From an uncultured Salinicoccus sp. (GTDB lineage: Bacteria > Bacillota > Bacilli > Staphylococcales > Salinicoccaceae): 64,000 nucleotides of DNA. Of this stretch, positions 37,034 through 46,600 are shown one piece after another (the first letter of the stretch is position 1; each line of letters begins with the position of its first letter). A program made the translations under genes and the position numbers. The stretch covers positions 1 through 64,000 of the forward strand of contig CANLWV010000009.1 in assembly GCA_947494965.1 (NCBI GenBank), written 5' to 3'. Under the pieces are notes generated by a model. It was not told the origin of the DNA, ran no database searches, and saw only the letters and a list, made by a program, of their open reading frames with translations.

Positions 37034-37912
37034 TTAAGTCGTCGTGAAGCCCCCACCATTGACATGAAGGACCTGTCCCGTCATGTAACTTGAGTCTTCA
37101 GAGGCCAAAAGCACATAGCATGGAGCGAGTTCACTCGGCTGCCCACGTCTGCCCATCGGTGTTTCATGACCGTGCTTTTCGACTTTTTCGGCATCGAAAG
37201 TGGCAGGGATGAGTGGGGTGTATATAGGGCCTGGCGCCACACCGTTTACACGTATCCCCTTATCCGCAAGATTGGCAGATAATGAACGTGTGAGTGATGT
37301 GATGGCGCCATTTGTTGCAGAGTACTCGATTAGTTCAGGAGAACCTCTATATGCCGTCACACTCGTTGTGTTGACTATGGCATCTCCTTTCTCAAGATGT
37401 GGAAGAGCGGCTTGAGCCATGAATACGAACCCATATACATTTGTTTCAAAAGTGCGCTTCAGCTGTTCTTCTGAAATTTCAAGGAAATCTTCAGTCGGAT
37501 ATTGCACACCTGCATGGTTGACCAGTATATTCAATTTACCGAAAGTATCTACTGTAAACTCTACGAGCTCTTTACATTCTGATTTTTTTGTGACGTCAAA
37601 TGACTTGATTTCACACTTCACCCCGTATGACTGCACCACTTTTTTAGTTTCCTCAGCATCCTTGTCCTCATCGAGGTAACCAATGACCAGATTTGCACCT
37701 TCTTTAGCATAAGCCACTGCCACGGCACGTCCTATACCGGAATCTCCACCGGTGATGATGGCGACTTTGCCTTTTAGCTTACCGCTGCCTTTATAATACT
37801 CTGCGTCGTATATGGGAGCTGGATCCATAGTGTGTTCAGTACCAGGTTGCTCTTCCTGGGTGTATCCTTTTATTTCTTCATCAATACGTTCATACTTATT
37901 CTTGCTGCTCAT
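37034..37912 (-). CDS. general-stress type SDR oxidoreductase, catalytic Lys replaced
   Basis: 292 residues, GSP39/YhxD-type short-chain dehydrogenase with the typical N-terminal extension (DPAPIYDAEYYKGSGKLKGK). Cofactor loop TGGDSGIG (54-61), Ser184 and Tyr197 are present, but the catalytic Lys is Asn201 (YSATN) and the NNAG motif reads NHAG (132-135). Activity may be lost or changed. AAGGAGA precedes the ATG. A sigma-B-like promoter lies upstream, as expected for this stress family. Confidence 0.85.
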   Translation of the reverse strand: MSSKNKYERIDEEIKGYTQEEQPGTEHTMDPAPIYDAEYYKGSGKLKGKVAIITGGDSGIGRAVAVAYAKEGANLVIGYLDEDKDAEETKKVVQSYGVKCEIKSFDVTKKSECKELVEFTVDTFGKLNILVNHAGVQYPTEDFLEISEEQLKRTFETNVYGFVFMAQAALPHLEKGDAIVNTTSVTAYRGSPELIEYSATNGAITSLTRSLSANLADKGIRVNGVAPGPIYTPLIPATFDAEKVEKHGHETPMGRRGQPSELAPCYVLLASEDSSYMTGQVLHVNGGGFTTT

Positions 37913-37949
37913 GTTATATCTCCTTCCATAAGTTTAATGTAATGTGCAT

Positions 37950-37975
37950 CTACCCGTTATTTCCATCATATACAC
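37950..37975 (-). promoter_or_regulatory. candidate sigma-B promoter of the stress SDR
   Basis: Read on the minus strand: GTGTAT, 14 bases, GGGTAG. This is close to the sigma-B consensus GTTTAA-N12-14-GGGTAT and lies 38 bases before the start codon. Confidence 0.45.
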
Positions 37976-38055
37976 ATATACACCTCAAAAGCTGATGATT
38001 GTAAAATAAAGTTTTTGTGATAAGATTTCCTTATCAGTGAAAGGGGAAAGAATAG

Positions 38056-38913
38056 ATGAAGGTCGATGACTATAAACTCCTGGTCACACTGGATGAAACG
38101 CGCACCTTGAGGAAGGCTGCTGAAAAATTATTCATATCTCAACCAGCTGTCAGCCAACGGTTGAAATCGATCGAAGATGAGTGGGGCGTCAAAATTTTCA
38201 TCCGGACCAAAAAAGAGCTTTATGTGACGGGAGAGGGCGAAAAGATAATCGAGCATGCACGCGATGTTACTGAAAAAGAGGCATTGGTGAAAGAATATCT
38301 CCGAAGTAATGAAAATTCCATCCAAGGTAATTTATCGATAGGGGTGTCCTCGCTCATAGGGCACACCATATTGCCTGAAATATTATCCCAATACTTGAAA
38401 CTATACCCCAATGTAAATATAAAGATAAAGGTGGGCTCTTCCCAGCAGATCATCGATGAACAGAATGACTTTCATATATCGATCGTCAGAGGAAACCGAA
38501 TTCTCAATAAGCAGAATGAATTGTTGTTCGTCGATAGGCATTACTTAGTCACCCCCAGTGGAAATGAAGAGGAAAAGCGGTTGCCAATAATAGAATTTCA
38601 GGCAGATCCGATATATATCAGTGAGATTGAACGTTTTTTTGAAGAACGCTTCAAAAGGAAGTATGAATCACAGATCAAGGTCGACCAGATTGCAACTTGC
38701 CGGGCGCTTCTCCTTGAGGGCGTAGGCATGACGGTTTTGCCAGAAATAGTCTTGAAGGATTTCGACAAAAGTCAATTCAATATCGACGAAGTATTACATG
38801 AAGGACGTGCGATAACCCGCGATACCTATATTGCTTTTGATAAGAGTGTCATGGCACTTCCACAAGTCGAAGCATTTTTGAAATTAGTACGTACGTTTGT
38901 GAATGCAGATTGA
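38056..38913 (+). CDS. ccpE: LysR-type regulator CcpE
   Basis: 285-residue LysR regulator: winged helix at residues 1-60 (TRTLRKAAEKLFISQPAVSQRLKSIE) and a periplasmic-binding-like effector domain (IGVSSLIGHTILPEIL onward). The overall sequence resembles staphylococcal CcpE, which senses citrate and activates the citB aconitase gene and the TCA cycle. GAAAGGGGAAAG precedes the ATG. It is divergent from the stress SDR and is followed by the DUF456 gene. Confidence 0.88.
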   Translation: MKVDDYKLLVTLDETRTLRKAAEKLFISQPAVSQRLKSIEDEWGVKIFIRTKKELYVTGEGEKIIEHARDVTEKEALVKEYLRSNENSIQGNLSIGVSSLIGHTILPEILSQYLKLYPNVNIKIKVGSSQQIIDEQNDFHISIVRGNRILNKQNELLFVDRHYLVTPSGNEEEKRLPIIEFQADPIYISEIERFFEERFKRKYESQIKVDQIATCRALLLEGVGMTVLPEIVLKDFDKSQFNIDEVLHEGRAITRDTYIAFDKSVMALPQVEAFLKLVRTFVNAD

Positions 38914-39090
38914 GCAAAAGTCAGGTAACAGCAATAAGATGATGGGCTTAATATAAAAGGAAGAAAATTTATATCTTGTGATACTGCTATGTTATCCAGT
39001 CCCTCATGGCAATTGCCATGCCTCATATGGGACAATGGAAGTATCTTTTGCCTTATCTTTGTTAAAATGAAATTAAAAAGGAGAGATTCG

Positions 39091-39576
39091 ATGGAAATCG
39101 TCTGGTGGCTCATCGTCATTGCATCATTCATATTGGGTTTTCTTGGTCTTGTTTTCCCAGTTATACCCTCTATCTTGATGTTTTGGGCGGGTTTTCTAGT
39201 ATTCCAATTTGCTATAGATGGAGAAGCGTTATCATGGATGTTCTGGCTTATCATATTTGTGCTGACACTTCTGGTGTTATTCAGTGATTTTATTGCAAAC
39301 AGTTATTTTGTTAAAAGATATGGAGGAACGAAGCGGGGGGAGTACGCCTCTATAGCCGGGGTCATCATCGGGATGTTTCTCTACCCGCCATTTGGCATCA
39401 TATTTGTCCCATTCGTTTTTGTACTCGTTGTGGAACTTCTTAACTCAAAAGACATCAACCAAGCATTGAAAGCTTCTGTAGGTTCATTGCTCGCTTTTGT
39501 ATCGAGTGCTGTTTTCAACCTTGTCGTCTATGTGCTCATGGTCGTCTGGTTCCTGCTTGATGCACTTCTATTTTAA
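39091..39576 (+). CDS. DUF456 membrane protein
   Basis: 161 residues, four or five membrane segments with the glycine-rich DUF456 repeats (GFLGLVFPVIPSILMFWAG; GVIIGMFLYPPFGIIFVPF). Function unknown. ATG at 39091 after AAAAAGGAGAG; the frame is open upstream from 38989 without a site. Confidence 0.85.
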   Translation: MEIVWWLIVIASFILGFLGLVFPVIPSILMFWAGFLVFQFAIDGEALSWMFWLIIFVLTLLVLFSDFIANSYFVKRYGGTKRGEYASIAGVIIGMFLYPPFGIIFVPFVFVLVVELLNSKDINQALKASVGSLLAFVSSAVFNLVVYVLMVVWFLLDALLF

Positions 39577-39650
39577 AATATCCCCCCTTTGCACCCACCT
39601 GTGACATTTAAAAAATGATATGATTATTGACGGACGGAAAGAGTGATCTG

Positions 39651-39905
39651 ATGAAACGTATGATGGCAATCCTAATGGTGTTCTCCATTGCGGGGTGTTC
39701 TGGAGAAGATAGCCAGGCTGAAAAAGATCTGGAGGAAGTGAACCAGGAGAATCGGTCGATAGAGAACAAAGTGCAAAATCTAAAGAATGAAAATGACCAG
39801 TTGAAAGAGAATATTGACGCGAAGCAAGAAGAGCTCAATGCGCTTCAGAATTCTGACGCAGAGTCTCAGAATAAAAGCAAAACAGAGGCTGATGATACTG
39901 ATTAA
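39651..39905 (+). CDS. small coiled-coil lipoprotein
   Basis: 84 residues: signal with lipobox SIAGC (Cys15), then an uninterrupted, highly charged heptad pattern (LEEVNQENRSIENKVQNLKN, continuing) that predicts a coiled coil to about residue 65, and an acidic tail. Start at 39651 after GGAAAGAGTG; an ATG at 39627 is possible but would spoil the signal. Function unknown; 55 bases upstream of the next unknown gene. Confidence 0.7.
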   Translation: MKRMMAILMVFSIAGCSGEDSQAEKDLEEVNQENRSIENKVQNLKNENDQLKENIDAKQEELNALQNSDAESQNKSKTEADDTD

Positions 39906-39960
39906 AGGCGATTGATTTGGGAATATACACAATAAATACTTGAGAGCGAGGAGATTTAAT

Positions 39961-40302
39961 ATGCATGAAGAGAAGTTCAATATCATTGAAGGCAAGCAGA
40001 TGACCCTTGAATCCTTGGGACATGAATTGGAACAGATAACAGGTTTATCGGTTCGGGACTTCAAAGGTGATGCATCACGCTCTGTTGCCACTAAACCGAA
40101 TCATGATCAGGATTTTGAAACATTCAATGTCCGGTATGACTTCAAAGAATCAAACGACTTTGTAGACGTAGTGTTTACAGTCAAGAAGGAAAGGTCTTTG
40201 GAAGACTACAATCTTGATGAAGCTGAGGTGACGGTACAACTCATCACCTATAAAAGGGGAGATGCGCCACAAGAGAATGAGAGTGATAAAATCAGCGAGT
40301 AG
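39961..40302 (+). CDS. unknown acidic protein, 113 residues
   Basis: A cytoplasmic, acidic protein without signal or membrane segments (FNIIEGKQMTLESLGHELEQ, FKESNDFVDVVFTVKKERSL). I do not recognise a family. ATG at 39961 follows GCGAGGAG. It may form a transcript with the lipoprotein gene before it. Confidence 0.65.
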   Translation: MHEEKFNIIEGKQMTLESLGHELEQITGLSVRDFKGDASRSVATKPNHDQDFETFNVRYDFKESNDFVDVVFTVKKERSLEDYNLDEAEVTVQLITYKRGDAPQENESDKISE

Positions 40303-40395
40303 GCCCAGTGCTTGCTCTTTTTTGGTGGTATTGCTTCAGCCGTATAAAGAAGATCAAACGCTTATAATTTAGATGGAAAGTGGTTGTGAGAGCGG

Positions 40396-40935
40396 ATGAA
40401 ATATATAAAAACCAAAAGGCTTATCCTACGAGATTGGCAGGATAGTGACATCCATCCTTTTATAAAAATGAACCAGGATCCAGATGTCAGAAGATATTTC
40501 CCCAGTAAATTATCTGAAGAGGACTCGAGAAATTTTATAAGAGAAGCCCAAAAGGATATAGAGGACAGAGGGTTTGGGCTTTTTGCGATTGAGCGGCGCG
40601 ATAATGGGGCGTTTATCGGCTTTGCTGGAATGCAGGTTCTTGAAGAAGATGGCCCGTTCAGATTGGAGTTTCTACCTTGCATTGAGATTGGCTGGAGACT
40701 TTCAAAAAGAAATTGGAATCAGGGATTTGCAACGGAAGCTGCGCTTGGCGTCCTTAAATTTGTTGAACGGCATACAGACATTAAAGAAATTTATGCATTG
40801 GCGGCTCAGAAAAACCGACCTTCCGTAAACGTAATGGAAAAAATCGGTATGTATAAAGTTGGAGAAATTTCGCATCCGTTAGTAGAAGATGGCCATTCGT
40901 TGAAACCACATATCGTTTATAAGATGACAATATAG
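40396..40935 (+). CDS. GNAT acetyltransferase, RimJ/RimL type
   Basis: 179 residues. Opens with the family start KTKRLILRDWQDSDIHPF, and has the acetyl-CoA site IGWRLSKRNWNQGFATEAALG and the SVNVMEKIGM motif of ribosomal-protein N-acetyltransferase relatives. Real substrate unknown. TATAAT at 40363-40368 is a plausible -10 element; the ribosome site is weak (GTGAGAG). Confidence 0.88.
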   Translation: MKYIKTKRLILRDWQDSDIHPFIKMNQDPDVRRYFPSKLSEEDSRNFIREAQKDIEDRGFGLFAIERRDNGAFIGFAGMQVLEEDGPFRLEFLPCIEIGWRLSKRNWNQGFATEAALGVLKFVERHTDIKEIYALAAQKNRPSVNVMEKIGMYKVGEISHPLVEDGHSLKPHIVYKMTI

Positions 40936-40979
40936 AATCAAAAAGACATCGATGTTGTCATCGATGTCTTTTTGATTCA
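40936..40979. terminator. bidirectional terminator
   Basis: GAATCAAAAAGACATCGATG and CATCGATGTCTTTTTGATTC form a long perfect stem between convergent genes. Confidence 0.93.
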
Positions 40980-41545
40980 TATGATCTGATTTCAACAGGT
41001 TCGAAATCATCAAACCCTTTCAATATTTCATCAATGTCTTCTGAAATGAACAGTTGGGTTAAATATTCTTCCTGCAGGAATCCCTCGGCAATCAAGTTTT
41101 CAAACAGGTTGACCAGCGGGTCGAAGAATTGGTTGATATCAAGGATGCCAATCGGTTTTTTATGCAAGCCTATCTGGCCCCATGTGAACATTTCGAAAAA
41201 CTCTTCTAAAGTCCCTGCCCCACCGGGGAGGGTAATGATTGCATCTCCCATCTCTTCCATCAATGCTTTCCTCTCGTGCATTGACTCCACAACACTCATA
41301 TGTTGAACATCAGGATGGGCCATTTCCCTATTGACGAGGAATTCAGGGATCACACCCTTGACGGTCCCCCCTTTTGACAACGAACCATCAGCAAGAGCCC
41401 CCATGAGTCCGACTGCGCCTCCTCCATACACGATGGTGATGTCGCGTTCAGCCAATGCGGCTCCCAGTTCGAATGCTTTTTCTTTGTAAAGATTGCCTTT
41501 GCCTTGGCTTGCGCCGCAAAAAACCGTCACGCTATCTACCTTCAA
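40958..41545 (-). CDS. LOG family nucleotide phosphoribohydrolase
   Basis: 195 residues of the TIGR00730/LOG family, which cleaves N6-modified AMP (cytokinin nucleotides) or AMP to base and ribose phosphate. FCGASQG at the N-terminus, YGGGAVGLMG, and the LOG motif LPGGAGTLEEFFE are all present. The TTG start at 41545 follows GCAGGTGG. The last 22 codons reach into the shared terminator. Confidence 0.9.
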   Translation of the reverse strand: MKVDSVTVFCGASQGKGNLYKEKAFELGAALAERDITIVYGGGAVGLMGALADGSLSKGGTVKGVIPEFLVNREMAHPDVQHMSVVESMHERKALMEEMGDAIITLPGGAGTLEEFFEMFTWGQIGLHKKPIGILDINQFFDPLVNLFENLIAEGFLQEEYLTQLFISEDIDEILKGFDDFEPVEIRSYESKRHR

Positions 41546-41593
41546 ACTGCGCCACCTGCCTTTTCGTGTTTCTTGTATGAATGGTATGGATAA

Positions 41594-42580
41594 TTACTTA
41601 TATTGTTTTCTACGCTGTTTTTCTATCTTCTTCTCAAGCTTCATCTGTTTCCTTGATTTTGTCATTGAACTGGGTTCACCAGTTCTGCGCCCTATTTCTG
41701 ACACTCTTTCTTCCTGCATGGTACGGTGACGATTAAAAAGGGAATCCTGATCGTCCGCTGAGGATGAAGATTTTGAGGTTGCGTGTTTTGGGTCCAGTAT
41801 ATTTTTATGCTTTGTAAAGAGTGGGCCATTTTCGTAATCTTCCTCTTCATGTCCTTTGACATTCTTCTCGATGTAGTGGTTCATATTTTGATTCATGTTG
41901 TCTAATCTCTCCTGTTCTTCATTATTGGACGGTACTTCCTGAAGGTTGTCATCCTCTCTCGATGACGAGCGGTCAGATGTACCATCGTCTTCTGTAGAGT
42001 ATACATCATCCTGGTCATCTTCATCAGCAATCAATCGACTTGATGCATGATTATCTTCGTATGCCAATGCAAATCCATAATTATCAGGATTGGATTTCAT
42101 ATCGGTTTTTACTTCAGGGACTACAGGTTCCGCTTCTTGGGAATCGTATGATAACCCATTATTGTTTCCCTCTTGGGACTGCATTATTTTAGGGACTTCG
42201 GACTTTTGGATTTCTTTCAAACGGGATTTGCGGTGTTTTTCTTTATCTTTTTGGAAACGGGATTCCAAGGCCTCTGCTTCTTTCAGACTATCTTCATACT
42301 GTTTCATTTCTTTGGTGTATAAGCGTTCGCTACGTTTTTCCTCTATGGCCCCGGACACTTTGGATAACGCTGTTCTGCCAGTCGTATATGTCGTGGCCCC
42401 GGCATTTTTTACCGTATCTAATGCATAGACGCTCTTGTCCTTTGCAGTATGATAAGCATGAGAAGATTTCTCTTCGAGCTTTTGTACGTCAGGGTGCTGT
42501 TTAATCCGCTTTCTTTCATTTAGGAGAGGAACGAGGATAACCGGCAGGAGCGTTACTGCCTTTTTCACATTTTCATTCAT
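41594..42580 (-). CDS. large low-complexity acidic/basic protein, unknown
   Basis: 328 residues. Begins with a short hydrophobic run (AVTLLPVILVPLL) that may touch the membrane, then a lysine-rich part with Lys/Glu coiled-coil (to about 130), a long acidic, Asp/Ser-rich region (about 135-290) that looks disordered, and a very basic C-terminus (KQMKLEKKIEKQRRKQYK). No family recognised. ATG at 42580 is nine bases after GGAGG. Between the LOG gene and the divergent Ric-like gene. Confidence 0.7.
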   Translation of the reverse strand: MNENVKKAVTLLPVILVPLLNERKRIKQHPDVQKLEEKSSHAYHTAKDKSVYALDTVKNAGATTYTTGRTALSKVSGAIEEKRSERLYTKEMKQYEDSLKEAEALESRFQKDKEKHRKSRLKEIQKSEVPKIMQSQEGNNNGLSYDSQEAEPVVPEVKTDMKSNPDNYGFALAYEDNHASSRLIADEDDQDDVYSTEDDGTSDRSSSREDDNLQEVPSNNEEQERLDNMNQNMNHYIEKNVKGHEEEDYENGPLFTKHKNILDPKHATSKSSSSADDQDSLFNRHRTMQEERVSEIGRRTGEPSSMTKSRKQMKLEKKIEKQRRKQYK

Positions 42581-42715
42581 TAGATTCAACCTCCATGGTC
42601 TTCATATATGATGATTATAATATACCCTAGCCGATGTTTCATTAAACTGCTGGAGAAATCGTTTAGATGCTGCGCTATAAAGGTATGGTTACAATAAAAC
42701 AGGGAGGAATGCAGG

Positions 42716-43402
42716 TTGAAAAATATAACAGCACAGATGACATTAGGCGAGATTGTGACAGAAGTTCCAAAAGCCGGCGATATGATGCGAAAGCTGAGAG
42801 TCGATTTTGCCAATGAGGGTAGACGGACATTGCAGAGTATAGGAGAAGCGCAGCAATTGCCACTTGAAAACCTCTTATATGAAATAAATCAATTCGATAC
42901 TGAAAATATGGATGGCATTGATGTCAAGTATATGGACGAAGAGAGTCTCATCAAATATATTCAACGGAAGTATCATGAAGACTTGAAAGACGAATTACCG
43001 GTATTGGAAGAATATGTTGAAAAAATGATTAAAGAAAATCGTGCCCTTGAGGAAGTGGAAACTGTTTTCCTTAACTTGAAGACTGCGCTCCTCGACCATA
43101 CGCGGGATGAAGACGACAATGTATTTCCAATGCTTAAAGAATTCATGGCGACACCATCAGCTGAGTTGAAAGAGGCTTTAAAACCTCATCTGACAGAACT
43201 CGAAGATGAACATCGGAACGCGGTAGAGGCTTTTTGGCGAATGAGGGATTTGACGAATGATTTCACGCCAGAAGAAGGTGACTCCGGGATTATACGCTTT
43301 GTGTATCAGCGAATGGAAAAACTGGAAAAAGATACGTTGGACCACGTTCATCTGGAAAATAACATCTTGTTCAAGAATGTTAGAGAAAAACATTATGACT
43401 GA
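42716..43402 (+). CDS. scdA: ScdA/Ric-like di-iron protein lacking the CCGG cysteines
   Basis: 228 residues. Homologues repair iron-sulfur clusters after nitric oxide or oxidative damage. The N-terminal DUF542 domain has DFANEG at 30-35 where relatives have DYCCGG, so both cysteines are gone. The hemerythrin-like domain keeps all six expected di-iron ligands: His87, His128, Glu132, His166, His210, Glu214. TTG start at 42716 after GGGAGG. Lies just before narGHJI, with a terminator between, which fits a role under nitrosative conditions. Confidence 0.82.
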   Translation: MKNITAQMTLGEIVTEVPKAGDMMRKLRVDFANEGRRTLQSIGEAQQLPLENLLYEINQFDTENMDGIDVKYMDEESLIKYIQRKYHEDLKDELPVLEEYVEKMIKENRALEEVETVFLNLKTALLDHTRDEDDNVFPMLKEFMATPSAELKEALKPHLTELEDEHRNAVEAFWRMRDLTNDFTPEEGDSGIIRFVYQRMEKLEKDTLDHVHLENNILFKNVREKHYD

Positions 43403-43410
43403 GTCGATAG

Positions 43411-43443
43411 AGCCCCCTAGCCTAGAAGGCCAGGGGGTTTTTT
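43411..43443 (+). terminator. terminator after the scdA-like gene
   Basis: CCCCCTAGCC, loop TAGAA, GGCCAGGGGG and six T. Confidence 0.9.
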
Positions 43444-43550
43444 GAAGCCATCATCCCCTCATGTTTGTCTATTATAAAGTCGGATCGTATTCGACTGAGG
43501 GATATGACCATCATCAATTCCATTTTAATAAAGTTCAAAAGAACCAAAAG

Positions 43551-43564
43551 TAGGAAATTCCCTA
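43551..43564. promoter_or_regulatory. NreC-type palindrome upstream of narG
   Basis: TAGGA-AATT-CCCTA differs by one base from the staphylococcal NreC consensus TAGGGN4CCCTA. A possible -10 (TAATAT, 43591-43596) would put the site centre near -46. Confidence 0.65.
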
Positions 43565-43643
43565 ATATCTTTATAGGCGCTTTAGCCAGATAATATAGAT
43601 ATATGTTAATCAAATAGCAGAAATTTTGATGGGAGTGGCACAG

Positions 43644-46600
43644 ATGGATGGTTTGTTTGGACTTAAGTTTTTCAAGCCTACTGAGAAGTTCAACGGTAAC
43701 TGGTCGATTCTGGAAGAGAAAAGTCGCGAATGGGAAAAGATGTACAGGCAACGATGGAGTCATGACAAAGTGGTCAGGACAACACACGGCGTAAACTGTA
43801 CAGGGTCCTGTTCCTGGAAGGTGTTCGTCAAGAACGGAATTATAACTTGGGAAAATCAGCAGACGGATTACCCTTCATGCGGGCCCGATATGCCTGAATA
43901 TGAACCGAGAGGATGTCCTCGTGGTGCTTCATTCTCATGGTATGAGTATAGCCCGATGCGCATAAAATTCCCTTACATGAGAGGGAAGCTATGGCGCCTA
44001 TGGCGGACAGCATTGGAAGAACAGCAGGACCCGGTGAAAGCATGGGCAAGTATTGTCGAAGATGAAGAGAAGGCGAAATCCTATAAGCAGGCAAGGGGGA
44101 TGGGCGGTCATGTGAGGGTCAACTGGAAAGACGCCACACAACTCATAGCAGCTCAGCTCATATACACAATCAAGACATATGGACCGGATCGCATTGCAGG
44201 ATTCACTCCGATTCCTGCCATGAGCATGCTCAGCTATGCAGCGGGTTCAAGGTTCATTTCCCTAATTGGAGGCGAGATGCTCAGTTTCTACGACTGGTAC
44301 GCCGATCTTCCGAATGCTTCCCCGCAGATTTGGGGGGACCAGACGGATGTACCTGAATCTGCAGACTGGTATAATTCCAATTATTTGATGATGTGGGGCT
44401 CAAATGTTCCGCTGACACGTACGCCGGACGCACACTTCATGACTGAAGTCCGATATAAAGGGACTAAGATCGTATCCGTCGCTCCGGATTATGCAGAAAA
44501 CGTCAAATTCGCCGACAATTGGCTAGCACCAAATCCGGGGACAGACGCGGCACTGGCCCAAGGCATGACGCATGTCATCCTGGATGAGTTCTACCATGAA
44601 AGAAAAGAACCGATGTTTATCGATTATGCCAAACGTTTTACAGACATGCCGTTCCTTATCCTGTTGGATGAATTCGAGGATACTTTAAAGGCTGGCCGGT
44701 TTTTAAGGGAGAGCGATATTGGCCTTGAGTCAAAGCATGCAGAATGGAAGCCGGTCATACTGGACGGCAATAGCGGCGAAATGATCGCTCCAAATGGTAC
44801 GATGGGCCAAAGGTGGGAAGAAGGCAAGAAATGGAACTTGAAACTCGAAAAGGATGACGGAACCCCGATCGAGCCGCTGATGACGGTCGAAAGTTCCGAA
44901 TCAGAAGTGGTGGAGATTGTCTATCCATATTTTGATAATGCCGGAAACGGTACTTTCACCCGTCCCATCGCAGCACGCAAAGTGACCTTGGCGGACGGTA
45001 CAGAGCGTTACGCAGCAACCATATATGACCTGATGCTGAGCCAGTATGGCGTCAACCGCTTCGGTACTGAACACGAAGCAAAAGGATATGATGATGCATC
45101 TTCCATCTACTCCCCAGCGTGGCAGGAGAAAGTGACGGGAATCAAACAATCACTTGTGGTACAGATCGCCCGTGAATTTGCGCAGAATGCTGTGGATACA
45201 GATGGACGCTCGATGATCATCATGGGAGCAGGCATCAACCACTGGTTCAACTCGGATACAATATATAGGGCTATCCTGAACCTGGTCATCCTGTGCGGAT
45301 GCCAAGGCAAAAATGGTGGGGGCTGGGCGCATTATGTCGGCCAGGAAAAAGTAAGGCCACTTGAAGGATGGGGTCAGGTAGCATTTGCAAAAGACTGGGG
45401 CGGGCCATCACGCCAGCAGAATGCGACAAGCTGGTTCTATTTCGCAACTGAGCAATGGCGCTATGAAGAAGCGGGGGCGGATACCCTCCAATCCCCTACA
45501 GCAGAAACAATCAGCTATAAGCATCCGGCTGACTACAACGTACTTGCAGCACGTCTCGGCTGGTTGCCGAGCTATCCGCAATTTGATAAGAATAGCCTCG
45601 ACTTTGCCAAAGAAGCAGCGGCGGCAGGCGATGACTCTGATGAAGCAATCATCGATATGGCAGTTGAGCAGCTGAAAAACAAAGAAACGAAATTTGCAAT
45701 CGAAGATCCGGGTGCTAAGGAAAATCATCCGAAAACATTATTCGTTTGGCGTTCGAACCTTATCTCTTCTTCGGCAAAAGGTCAGGAATATTTCATGAAG
45801 CACCTTCTAGGTACAAAGAGTGGGCTGCTTGCTTCTCCAAACGATGAATTCAAGCCTGAGGAAATTGAATGGCGAGATGATGTGGAAGGCAAGTTGGATT
45901 TGATGGTCGCCCTGGATTTCAGGATGACAGCAACACCGATTTACGCAGATATTATACTGCCGGCCGCCACATGGTATGAAAAACATGACATATCGAGTAC
46001 GGATATGCACCCATTTGTGCATCCGTTCAATCCAGCTGTCGACCCTCTGTGGGAATCAAAATCCGACTGGAACATCTTCAAAGATATAGCGCGTCGCTTT
46101 ACAACGATGGCGGAAGAACAACTACCGGGTAAACATAGAGATCTTGTCACGATGCCTCTTGCACATGACACTCCACAGGAAATTGCCCAGCCCCTCGGTC
46201 ATATTAAAGATTGGTCGAAAGGGGAGATAGAAGCGGTGCCGGGGAAAACCATGCCAGCCATGAAGGTGGTGGAACGCGACTTCACCCAGGTATACGATAA
46301 ATTTATCACTGCAGGACCGCTCTTTAAGAACAAAATAGGAGCGCATGGCGTCTCCTTTGATGTCAGCAAGCAGTATGAAGAATTGAAGTCGATGAATGGT
46401 GTCTATACAGACGGTTCTATAAAAGATGGCTATCCGCTGATGGACACGGCAAGACGTGCTGCTGATGTAGTGCTCCACGTTTCCTCCTGTGCAAATGGAG
46501 AGGTTTCCGAAAAATCATATGAAGATCTGGAAAATCAGACAGGGGTCCAATTACGTGACATCTCGGCAGACCGTAAAAATGAGAAGATTACATTCAAAAA

